Below the pieces are notes generated by a model. The model was not told the DNA's origin. It worked only from the letters and a program-made list of their open reading frames with translations, and did not search any database. The translations under genes and the position numbers were made by a program. DNA of 23,375 nucleotides from JBDSEG01 sp039920165. Its GTDB lineage: Bacteria > Pseudomonadota > Gammaproteobacteria > Burkholderiales > Burkholderiaceae_C. Within the stretch, counting starts at the first letter, position 1, and each line of letters starts with the position of its first letter. Positions 16,072-22,442 of the stretch are shown here, piece by piece. The DNA is taken from NCBI GenBank assembly GCA_039920165.1, contig JBDSEG010000085.1, positions 1 to 23,375 on the forward strand, in the 5' to 3' direction.

Positions 16072-17295
16072 TCAGTAGGCGGCAGCGGCGGGACGCACGA
16101 GGCGGGCCGCGGCCACGGTCGCGACGGCCGCGAGCACCAGGCAGCCGGCGATCACCGGCGCATAGCTCGCGCCTGCGTCGAAGACCGCGCCCGCCACTAC
16201 CGGGCCGAGCAGGTTGCCGAGCGCCGCGCCCGTGTAGAGCGTGCCGACGATGCTCGAGACCGCGCGCGCGCCGAACAGGTCCATGCAGATTGCCGGCATG
16301 AGCGAGACGATGCCGCCGTACGACAACCCGAACCAGACCGCGAAGACGGCCAGTGCCAAGTAGGCCGAAGTACTGGCGCCAGCGCCGCCGCCGGCCGCAC
16401 CCCACAGGAGGTACGACGCACCCATCGACGCCTGCATCAGCACAAGGGTTCGCACGCGGCCGAGCCGGTCCGCAAGCGCCCCGATCGCGAAGCGCCCGAT
16501 CAGGCTGCCGATGCCGATCAGGCCGACCAGGCCGACCGCCTGCGCGTCGCCGATGTGCAGATCGCGCGCCGCCGCCGAGACGTGCGCGAACGGGATGAAC
16601 ATTACCGGGCTGGCGCAAAAGGCCATGAAATACAGCCACTGGAACTGCCGGCTGCGCAGTGCCTCGCCTAGCGTCGCTCCGCTCGCACCGCTGCCGCGCG
16701 AGGCGGCATTCGGCGCCCGGCGCAACTGCCAGGCCGCACCAAGGCCGACCACGCCGGCGCCGAGCGCGAGCCAGCGCAGCGCCTCTCTCCATTCGAAGGC
16801 TGCGATGGCGGCTGTCGCGAGCAGCGGGACCACGACCGTGCCGGCGCCGATGCCCGCACTCGCCAGGCCGGCGGCGAGGCCGCGCCGGCGCGTGAACCAG
16901 GGCTGCACGCACGCGATGGCCGGCGTATAGACGAGCGCGACGCCGACCCCGATGCCGACCCCGTACGCCGCGTACACCATCGCGATCGAGGTCGCAAAGC
17001 TGGTCGCGAGCAGGCCGAGCGCGATGCACAGCATGCCGGCGCAGCACACCGCGCGCGGGCCGTAGCGGTCGGCCAGCATGCCGGCGCCGGCGCCAAGCAC
17101 GAAATAGATGAGGCCGCACAGCCCGAAAACGAGCGCAACGTCGGCGCGCCGGGCCGCGAACTCGCGCGTGAAGGACTCGAAGAGTGCGGCGAACGAATAG
17201 GCGACGCCGAAGATCACCGCCAGGCTGAAGAACGCCGCCCACACCACGACCCAGGCGGCGCGCGATTCGGGCTGCGATGTTTGCGGCTCGTTCAT
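16072..17295 (-). CDS. MFS transporter (monocarboxylate/oxalate-formate-like)
   Basis: The 407-aa product has 12 predicted membrane helices in two halves. The N-terminal half has FGVAYSFAALFESFTREF and the loop motif GMLADRYGPRAV, matching the MFS motif A pattern; the second half repeats it as GALADRLGRVRTL. YTPAIACVQPWFTRRRGLAAGLA is characteristic of the monocarboxylate/oxalate-formate antiporter branch. The substrate is unknown; a small carboxylate or aromatic acid is a reasonable guess. The ATG at 17295 has no Shine-Dalgarno, but TATAGT lies 8 bases upstream, suggesting a leaderless start. ubiA follows 2 bases after the stop, so this gene heads the ubiA operon. Confidence 0.9.
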   Translation of the reverse strand: MNEPQTSQPESRAAWVVVWAAFFSLAVIFGVAYSFAALFESFTREFAARRADVALVFGLCGLIYFVLGAGAGMLADRYGPRAVCCAGMLCIALGLLATSFATSIAMVYAAYGVGIGVGVALVYTPAIACVQPWFTRRRGLAAGLASAGIGAGTVVVPLLATAAIAAFEWREALRWLALGAGVVGLGAAWQLRRAPNAASRGSGASGATLGEALRSRQFQWLYFMAFCASPVMFIPFAHVSAAARDLHIGDAQAVGLVGLIGIGSLIGRFAIGALADRLGRVRTLVLMQASMGASYLLWGAAGGGAGASTSAYLALAVFAVWFGLSYGGIVSLMPAICMDLFGARAVSSIVGTLYTGAALGNLLGPVVAGAVFDAGASYAPVIAGCLVLAAVATVAAARLVRPAAAAY

Positions 17296-17303
17296 GCGCG
17301 GCG

Positions 17304-17309
17304 ACTATA
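17304..17309 (-). promoter_or_regulatory. -10 element TATAGT for the MFS-ubiA transcript
   Basis: On the minus strand TATAGT (17309-17304) differs from TATAAT at one base in an otherwise very GC-rich 38-base spacer. It ends 8 bases before the ATG at 17295, so transcription should begin at or beside the start codon. The -35 is poor (CTGGGA-like). Confidence 0.5.
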
Positions 17310-17333
17310 GGCGCGCCGCCGCGCCGTCCCAGC

Positions 17334-18098
17334 TCAGGCGGACTTGCGCTCCTCGAGCCAGCGATCGATCTCGGCGCTGCCGCCGACGCGCTGGCCGTTC
17401 GCGAACAGCTGCGGCACGGTTTGCGCGCCGGCGATCGCGCCGAGCGCGGTGCTGCGGACGGTGTGCGGCAGCGGCACGTCGACATAGTCGATCCCCGCGG
17501 TGTCGAGCGCCTTCTTGGCCTGGGCGCAGAAGGCGCAGCCCTCGCTGGACAGCAGCGCGAGCTGGTCCGGCTCGCGCGCCTTCGGGTCGAGGTAGGCGAG
17601 CAGGGTGTCGGCGTCCGAGGCCTTGAACGGGTCGCCCGGCTCGTCGGGCTCGATGAACATCTTCTCGATCTTGCGGTCGCGCACCAGCATCGAATAGCGC
17701 CACGAGCGCTGGCCGAAATTCAGATCGCTCTTGTCGACCAGCAGGCCCATGCCGCGCGTGAAGGCGCCGTTGCCGTCGGGCAGCAGCAGCACGGACTGCG
17801 CTTCCTTCTCCTTGCCCCAGGCCTCCATCACGAACGGGTCGTTGACCGAGATGCACGCGATCTGGTCGATGCCCTGCTGGCGAAATACCGACGCCAGCTG
17901 GTTGCAGCGCAGCAGGTGGGTGGCCGAGCAGGTGGGCGTGAAGGCGCCGGGCAGCGAGAAGACGATGACGTTCTTGCCCTTGAAGATCTCGTCGCTGGTG
18001 AGCGTCGCCCAATCGGCGCCGCGGCGGACCTTGAAGCTCACGTCGGGAACGGTCTGGCCTTCGCGGTCGGACAGGTTGTGGGGGGTGGGATCTGACAT
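17334..18098 (-). CDS. Peroxiredoxin-glutaredoxin fusion (Prx5-Grx)
   Basis: The 254-aa product joins a peroxiredoxin 5-type domain (about 10-165) to a glutaredoxin domain (about 180-250). The peroxidatic cysteine is C57 in LPGAFTPTCSATH. The Prx domain also shows SVNDPFVMEAW and NFGQRSWRYSMLV. The Grx domain has C188-A-F-C191 and the cis-proline TVPQ (227-230), followed by VGGSAEIDRWLEE. Such hybrids use glutathione to reduce hydrogen peroxide and alkyl hydroperoxides in the cytoplasm, the Grx part recycling the Prx part. ATG 18098 has GGAG 8 bases upstream (ACGGAGCAACCG). A longer open frame to 18311 is discounted because it overlaps the divergent gene. The spacer to the CAP gene (18099-18162) must carry both promoters; I see no certain OxyR site. 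Confidence 0.94.
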   Translation of the reverse strand: MSDPTPHNLSDREGQTVPDVSFKVRRGADWATLTSDEIFKGKNVIVFSLPGAFTPTCSATHLLRCNQLASVFRQQGIDQIACISVNDPFVMEAWGKEKEAQSVLLLPDGNGAFTRGMGLLVDKSDLNFGQRSWRYSMLVRDRKIEKMFIEPDEPGDPFKASDADTLLAYLDPKAREPDQLALLSSEGCAFCAQAKKALDTAGIDYVDVPLPHTVRSTALGAIAGAQTVPQLFANGQRVGGSAEIDRWLEERKSA

Positions 18099-18162
18099 CG
18101 GTTGCTCCGTGCGCAAAGGACGCGAGGACGCAGCAATTCCGATACCTCGGCACAACGCGAGG

Positions 18163-19065
18163 ATGCCCGGAACGAAAGCAGCTCGGGTGCGTCCACCGTC
18201 GATGCCGCAGCCCTCGCTTTCGCTGTCGATCATCTCACTGCTCCTGTGCGCCGCCGCCGCCGCGCCCGTTGCCGCCCAGGCACCTGCGCCGGAACTGGTC
18301 GATCTCGTCAACCGCTACCGTGCCGAGGCTCCGGCGTGCGCCGGCCGGATTGCCGCGCCCTTGCGGCCGTTGCAGAGCGACTCCGACCTCGCGCGCGTGC
18401 GCATCGACCGCGCCGACGCGCTGCCCGCGGCGCTGGAGCGCGCCGGCTATCTGGCGGCGCGTGCGCAGGCGGTCGTGGTGAGCGGCCCGCGCGATGCGCC
18501 GGGCGCAATGACGGTGCTGCGCGAACGCTATTGCAGCGTGCTGCTCGATCCGGATTTCCGCCGCATCGCCGCGACCCGCGCCGAGCGCGACACCTGGCGG
18601 CTGCTGCTCGCGCGGCCGCTGCTGGCGGCCGATCTGCCACTCTCGCCGGAGGCCGGGCGCGAGGTGCTGGCGCAGGTCAACGCGGCGCGGGGGAGGGCAC
18701 GTTCCTGCGGCGAACGGCGCTTCGCCGCGGCGCCCGCGCTGCGATGGAATCCGGCGCTCGCGCAGACAGCGCTCGGCCACAGCGAGGACATGGCGCGCAA
18801 CGACCATTTCGAGCACCGGGGCCGCGACGGCAGCGATGCGGCGCAGCGCGCGACACGCAACGGCTACCGCTGGCGGCGCATCGGCGAGAACATCGCTGCC
18901 GGTCAGGGCGACCCGGCCCAGGTGGTCGCCGGTTGGATCGCGAGCCCGGGTCACTGTGTCAATCTGATGGAGCGGGCCTATACCGAGATGGGCGCGGGCT
19001 ATGCGATCGACCCGGCGAGCCAGGGCAAGATCTACTGGACCCAGGTGTTCGGCACGCCGCGCTGA
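18163..19065 (+). CDS. Secreted CAP/SCP-domain protein with a degenerate duplicate domain
   Basis: With ATG 18163 the product is 300 aa; this start gives a positively charged n-region (KAARVR) before the hydrophobic core SLSIISLLLCAAAAAPVAAQ, with cleavage after AQA near 40. GTG 18187 and ATG 18202 are alternatives. Residues 166-300 are a bacterial CAP (CAP/SCP/PR1) domain: LGHSEDMARNDHFEHRG (204-220), RRIGENIAAG (238-247) and VVAGWIASPGHCVNLME (254-270), ending YWTQVFGTP. Residues 44-155 look like a shortened copy: LVDLVNRYRA...C59 matches VLAQVNAARG...C182, and C124 matches C265. The first copy lacks the His/Glu helix. CAP domains are secreted; their bacterial roles are mostly unknown. The gene is divergent from the Prx-Grx gene and ends at a terminator. 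Confidence 0.8.
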   Translation: MPGTKAARVRPPSMPQPSLSLSIISLLLCAAAAAPVAAQAPAPELVDLVNRYRAEAPACAGRIAAPLRPLQSDSDLARVRIDRADALPAALERAGYLAARAQAVVVSGPRDAPGAMTVLRERYCSVLLDPDFRRIAATRAERDTWRLLLARPLLAADLPLSPEAGREVLAQVNAARGRARSCGERRFAAAPALRWNPALAQTALGHSEDMARNDHFEHRGRDGSDAAQRATRNGYRWRRIGENIAAGQGDPAQVVAGWIASPGHCVNLMERAYTEMGAGYAIDPASQGKIYWTQVFGTPR

Positions 19066-19088
19066 GCGCTGCTGGCGCTTTTTATTTT
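19065..19088 (+). terminator. Intrinsic terminator of the CAP-domain gene
   Basis: AGCGC (19065-19069), loop TGCTG, GCGCT (19075-19079) followed by TTTTTATTTT (19079-19088) form a short but clear hairpin plus T-run immediately after the stop codon. Confidence 0.7.
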
Positions 19089-19130
19089 CGGTGCCTGCAT
19101 CCGGATCGGCTCGTCGCGAGTAGTGAGTGG

Positions 19131-19152
19131 ACCCGCCGCATGTGCTGCGGGT
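19131..19152 (+). other. Second hairpin in the CAP/CHRD spacer
   Basis: ACCCGC (19131-19136) and GCGGGT (19147-19152) form a 6-bp stem with a 10-base loop, followed by only TTCG. It may back up the terminator at 19065-19088 or lie in the leader of the CHRD gene. The rest of the 126-base spacer (19066-19191) shows no clear promoter. Confidence 0.35.
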
Positions 19153-19191
19153 TTCGATCACCACCTACCTACCTTTGCGAAGGACCGCCTC

Positions 19192-19713
19192 ATGAACCCG
19201 TTCCGTACGATCCCGACCCTGGCCGCCGCCGGCCTCTTCTGCCTTGCCGTCGCCGCGCCGCTGGCGCACGCCGGCCACCTCAATACCGTGCTCGAAGCCC
19301 AACTGAACGGCCGCGAGGAAGTCCCTTCCGATGGCAGCAGGGCACTGGCGGGCGACCCCGACGGTCGCGCCGAGGCGTACGTCTTCGGCATCGACAGCGA
19401 TAAGACCACCCTGTGCTACGTGCTGGTCGGCGTGAAGAAGATCGACGAGCTGACGATGGCGCCGGGTAACGGCCGGGCGGCGCACATCCACCGCGGCGCG
19501 CGCGGCACCAACGGACCGGTCGTCGTGAACCTGGCGTGGCCTCAGGACGGCCAGGCCGGCGACTGCCTGCGCGAAGATACGGCCGGAAAGTTCACTAACG
19601 TGACGGTCCAGGAAATTTTGTCCAACCCCACCGGCTTTTACGTCAACATCCACAACAGCGTCTATCCGAGCGGCGCCATTCGCGGGCAACTGGGATATTC
19701 CACTTCTGATTGA
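19192..19713 (+). CDS. Secreted CHRD-domain protein
   Basis: The 173-aa product starts at ATG 19192 with AAGGA about 8 bases upstream. A signal peptide (residues about 1-27, FRTIPTLAAAGLFCLAVAAPLAHA) precedes a single CHRD domain: LNTVLEAQLNGREEVP (30-45), GRAEAYVFGID, TLCYVLVGVKKID, AHIHRGARGTNGPVVVNL and ILSNPTGFYVNIHNSVYPSGAIRGQL. The block AHIH...GPVVV...FYVNIH..YP.GAIRGQ is the hallmark of CHRD, first defined in chordin and widespread in bacteria with unknown function. Cysteines in TLCYV and GDCLRE may form a disulfide. It should be exported to the periplasm or outside. It appears to be a single-gene unit between the CAP gene and the convergent MBL hydrolase gene. Confidence 0.9.
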   Translation: MNPFRTIPTLAAAGLFCLAVAAPLAHAGHLNTVLEAQLNGREEVPSDGSRALAGDPDGRAEAYVFGIDSDKTTLCYVLVGVKKIDELTMAPGNGRAAHIHRGARGTNGPVVVNLAWPQDGQAGDCLREDTAGKFTNVTVQEILSNPTGFYVNIHNSVYPSGAIRGQLGYSTSD

Positions 19714-19719
19714 GATGGA

Positions 19720-19751
19720 AGCGTCCGCGATGACCGGCCCTCGCGGACGCT
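19720..19751. terminator. 11-bp perfect inverted repeat between convergent CHRD and MBL genes
   Basis: AGCGTCCGCGA (19720-19730) and TCGCGGACGCT (19741-19751) are perfect complements around a 10-base loop. The hairpin begins 6 bases after the CHRD stop and overlaps the TAG stop of the minus-strand MBL gene (19752-19750). No T-run follows on either strand, so it may act as an RNA 3'-end stabiliser or a T-poor bidirectional terminator. Confidence 0.6.
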
Positions 19752-20676
19752 ACAAGTTGACGATGCGCTCGCCGTCCAGACGCAGTGCCGCCACTTGCCG
19801 CAACTCGGCCAGCAGCGCGCGAACCCAGGCCGCGAACGGCTCGGCGGCGAAATAGCGACCGTGCAGGCGCGCAAAATACGGCGTCGCCGCGATCCAGGCG
19901 TCCAATTCGGGCAGGCCCAGCGCCTGTACCTCGAGCAGGTGGAATTTGATCAGCACCTTGGCGGCGTGGCGCGCGTGCTTGGTCGGCTGCGCCTGCATCG
20001 CGTCGAGCCGCCGACGGGCGCGCGCCAGCGCGTCGGCGCAGTCGTCGAACGGCGCGCCGTGGCCGGGCAGGACCCAGCGCACGTGCAGCGTGGCGATAAG
20101 CTCGAGCGTGGCACGAACCGCGTCGAATGCATCGATCGCATCGAGCTCGGGAAATACGACGCCGAAGCCGTTTTCCCATAGCGCATCTGCCGAGATCAGC
20201 AGCCCGAACTCGGCCTGGTGCAGCACGACCGAATGCGGATCGTGACCGGGCGAGGCATGCACTTGCCACGGGTGGCCACCGAGCTGCACCGAGGTTCCGG
20301 GTCGCATCACGCCGCTGCGCACAAAGCGCGGGCACTGCTGGCCGGTCGCGCGAAACGTGAGCGCGTCCTCGTCCCAGCGGTCCACCGCCGCAGCCTCGTG
20401 GGCCGGCACGTCGATCGCGCAGCCGTCCGCCTGCTGCAAGGCAGCGTTGCCGCCGCAGTGATCCGAATGCAGGTGGGTGTTGACGATCCGGTCCAGGCGC
20501 CGCCCGCGCAGGCCTGCGCGCACGAGCGCGAGCGTCTGTGCGGCGTGGCTCGCATAGCCGGTATCGACGAGCGCGGTCTCGCCGCCGGCACCGTTGCCGG
20601 CGAAGAGGATGTTGTTCGACGACAGCCAGCCGCGTTCGAGCAGCGTCAGGCCGGCGCGTTCGAAGGCGGGATTCAT
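19750..20676 (-). CDS. MBL-fold metallo-hydrolase
   Basis: The 308-aa product has the metallo-beta-lactamase fold metal motifs: THLHSDHCGG (67-76; H68, H70, D72, H73), PGHDPHS (143-149; H145), ISADALWENG with D164, and LPGHGAPF (203-210; H206). The opening with NILFAGNGAGGETALVDTG is typical. A helical C-terminal extension (about 215-308) follows, as in LACTB2-like or glyoxalase II-like members. It probably hydrolyses a thioester, lactone or phosphodiester; the substrate cannot be read. There is no signal peptide, so it is cytoplasmic. Its ATG overlaps the stop of the FFLEELY-motif gene by 4 bases (ATGA, 20676-20673), so the two are translationally coupled. Confidence 0.92.
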   Translation of the reverse strand: MNPAFERAGLTLLERGWLSSNNILFAGNGAGGETALVDTGYASHAAQTLALVRAGLRGRRLDRIVNTHLHSDHCGGNAALQQADGCAIDVPAHEAAAVDRWDEDALTFRATGQQCPRFVRSGVMRPGTSVQLGGHPWQVHASPGHDPHSVVLHQAEFGLLISADALWENGFGVVFPELDAIDAFDAVRATLELIATLHVRWVLPGHGAPFDDCADALARARRRLDAMQAQPTKHARHAAKVLIKFHLLEVQALGLPELDAWIAATPYFARLHGRYFAAEPFAAWVRALLAELRQVAALRLDGERIVNL

Positions 20677-21395
20677 GCCGGTGGCAGCAGCGCCTGCAGG
20701 TCGGCGGTGGCAGGCCCAGGCCGCGCTTCGTAGAGTGCGCGGTTAAGGCGGTGTTCGCGCTCATCGATTAGGTCGAGAAAGGCGCGCGCGCCGTGCATGG
20801 CCCGAAAGCTTTCGAAGCCGGCTTCGAGAAACCCCTGCAACTCGCCCAGCCCGGCGGCCAGCGCCGGCCCGCGCATCAGGCGCAGGCTTGTGTGCAGCAG
20901 CGGATTGCCGGTCAGCCGGTCAAGCGAGTCGCCGACCTGCAGCGTCAGTGCGATCTGGCCTTCGCGCTGCGCCGGCTCGGCGCTCGCCTGCCAGGCTTGC
21001 GCATAGGTTTGCGCATCGAGCGGCGCGCCGCCATCGAGCCGCGCGGCGAGCGCGCTGTCGAGCTGCTCGGACAGCGCATGCAGTTCGGCGAGCACCGCGA
21101 CGGTGGCGACGAGGGCCGCCGGAAAGAGTTGCACGAGCGCCGGCACGACGCGCTCGAACTGGGTGTCGCGGCGCGTGAAATCACGCGGTCCGTACAGCTC
21201 GTCGAGAAAGAATTGCGCCGCGGGACGGTAGCGCGCCGAGGCCAGCAGGTCGGCATAGGTCAGCGCGAAGCGCCGCTGCTGGTAGGCCTTGACCTTCTGC
21301 ACCGCGCCGGCGAGTGCCGGGTCGGTGGTCCGGCGCGCGCGTTCGGCGCTGACCGCGCTCAGGCTTTCGAGGATGCTCATCGCGACGGTCGGCAT
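20673..21395 (-). CDS. FFLEELY-motif protein of unknown function
   Basis: The 240-aa product carries QFFLDELYGPRDFTRRD (61-77), a variant of the FFLEELY motif that names a family of uncharacterised, mainly proteobacterial proteins. It is predicted mostly alpha-helical, acidic and basic residues alternating, with no signal peptide, membrane segment or cysteine. Two starts are possible, ATG 21395 and ATG 21380 (MSILESL); neither has a good Shine-Dalgarno, so the longer is given. It is coupled by a 4-base overlap to the MBL hydrolase gene and divergent from the alpha/beta hydrolase gene. Function is unknown; the pairing is the only clue. Confidence 0.82.
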   Translation of the reverse strand: MPTVAMSILESLSAVSAERARRTTDPALAGAVQKVKAYQQRRFALTYADLLASARYRPAAQFFLDELYGPRDFTRRDTQFERVVPALVQLFPAALVATVAVLAELHALSEQLDSALAARLDGGAPLDAQTYAQAWQASAEPAQREGQIALTLQVGDSLDRLTGNPLLHTSLRLMRGPALAAGLGELQGFLEAGFESFRAMHGARAFLDLIDEREHRLNRALYEARPGPATADLQALLPPA

Positions 21396-21451
21396 GGGCG
21401 CTGTGGGGGTCCGTTGAAAAGTGGCCTGCGCGGGAAGGCGGCGAATGATGC

Positions 21452-21457
21452 AACACT
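21452..21457 (+). promoter_or_regulatory. -10-like hexamer upstream of the 12-codon leader ORF
   Basis: AACACT ends 7 bases before the ATG at 21465, the same spacing as TACACT before proC. The hexamer itself is a mediocre match and no -35 is apparent, so support rests on position and the shared pattern. Confidence 0.28.
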
Positions 21458-21464
21458 CGCCGCC

Positions 21465-21503
21465 ATGCGACGCCGCCGCCCGCTCCCGAGACCGTCGCGA
21501 TGA
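21465..21503 (+). CDS. Possible 12-codon arginine-rich leader ORF coupled to the hydrolase gene
   Basis: ATG 21465 opens a 12-codon ORF, MRRRRPLPRPSR, whose TGA (21501-21503) overlaps the ATG of the alpha/beta hydrolase at 21500 in an ATGA junction. No Shine-Dalgarno precedes either start, which fits reinitiation of ribosomes that translated the leader. Arg/Pro codon runs (CGA CGC CGC CGC CCG) could slow ribosomes. It may equally be a chance ORF in GC-rich DNA, where Arg and Pro codons are frequent. Confidence 0.35.
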   Translation: MRRRRPLPRPSR

Positions 21504-22396
21504 AGCTCGCGCGGCTGCAGCAGTTCAGCACGCTCGGGCTGCTGGTCGCCGCCGCGGCGTGGGCGCTGGGCTGGGCGCGCGCCGGCCGGCCGGGGGTGGC
21601 GTTGGCCGGCGCGCTCGCCATCGTCTTTGGCTATGCCCTCTTCCTCGGCGTCGAATTCCTGCTGCTCGCGTGGGTCCACGGCAACGACCCCGCACCGCGG
21701 CCGCGCGCGCCGCAGCTGTTGCGGGCCTGGTGGGGCGAGGTACTGGCCGCGCCGCAGGTGTTCTGCTGGCGCCAGCCGTTCCGCTCGCGCGCCGAGCCCG
21801 ACCATCTGCCAGCGGCCCGCAGCGGCCGGCGCGGCCTGGTGATGGTGCACGGCTTCCTCTGCAACCGCGGTCTGTGGAACCCGTGGATGAAGCGGCTGCG
21901 CGTCGAAGGCATTCCCTTCGTCGCGGTGAACCTGGAGCCGGTCTTCGGGTCGCTCGATACGTATGCCGCTCTCGTCGACGCCGCGGTCGCACGGGTCGAG
22001 ACGGCGACCGGCCTGGCGCCGGTGCTGGTCGGTCACAGCATGGGCGGCCTGGCCGTTCGAAGCTGGCTGAACGGGCTCGGCGGCGATACGCGCGCGCACC
22101 GGCTGGTCACGGTCGGCACGCCGCACCATGGAACCTGGCTGGCGCGCTTCGGCCACACCGTCAACGGCCGCCAGATGCGCCAGGGCAACCCGTGGCTCGC
22201 CGACTTGGCGCGCGGCGAGTCCGCGCAGCGCCTGGCACGCTATACCTGCTTCTACGGCCACTGCGACAACATCGTCTTCCCGGCTTCGAGCGCCACCCTG
22301 CCCGGCGCCGACAACCGGCACGTCGCTGCCACCGCGCACGTGCAGATGCTGTTTCGCGAAGAGGTATTCGCCGAGGTGCGGCGCTGGCTGGATTGA
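21500..22396 (+). CDS. Membrane-anchored alpha/beta-fold hydrolase (lipase/esterase-like)
   Basis: The 298-aa product has two N-terminal hydrophobic segments (about 11-28 and 34-58) followed by a hydrolase domain from about 110. MVHGFLCNRGLW (115-126) gives the HG oxyanion region, VGHSMGGLA (177-185) the nucleophile elbow with S180, YGHCDNIVFP (252-261) the likely acid D256, and AHVQML (279-284) the likely base H280. VGTPHHGTWLA (205-215) after strand 6 is typical of lipases acting on lipid esters. It is probably an inner-membrane esterase or lipase; substrate unknown. The start ATG 21500 overlaps a 12-codon leader ORF stop and has no Shine-Dalgarno. The gene is divergent from the FFLEELY gene and convergent with the HDOD gene; the 46-base gap to the latter shows no T-run terminator. 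Confidence 0.88.
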   Translation: MKLARLQQFSTLGLLVAAAAWALGWARAGRPGVALAGALAIVFGYALFLGVEFLLLAWVHGNDPAPRPRAPQLLRAWWGEVLAAPQVFCWRQPFRSRAEPDHLPAARSGRRGLVMVHGFLCNRGLWNPWMKRLRVEGIPFVAVNLEPVFGSLDTYAALVDAAVARVETATGLAPVLVGHSMGGLAVRSWLNGLGGDTRAHRLVTVGTPHHGTWLARFGHTVNGRQMRQGNPWLADLARGESAQRLARYTCFYGHCDNIVFPASSATLPGADNRHVAATAHVQMLFREEVFAEVRRWLD

Positions 22397-22442
22397 CCGC
22401 CGTGGTTGACCGTACCGGCTCAGGCGAAATCCGACCGTCGGC

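Noticed and set aside
16070..17485. Reading ubiA as the C-terminal part of a 766-residue fusion on the minus strand
   Set aside because: The upstream part is an out-of-frame shadow of the MFS gene; ubiA has its own normal-length start at 16069.
17731..18162. Upstream extension of the CAP-domain gene across the peroxiredoxin gene
   Set aside because: It would hide the signal peptide and run antisense to the Prx domain.
18121..18162. Repeated CGAGG/CCTCG words in the Prx/CAP divergent spacer as a regulator operator
   Set aside because: The copies are only 5 bases long, irregularly spaced and expected in such GC-rich DNA.
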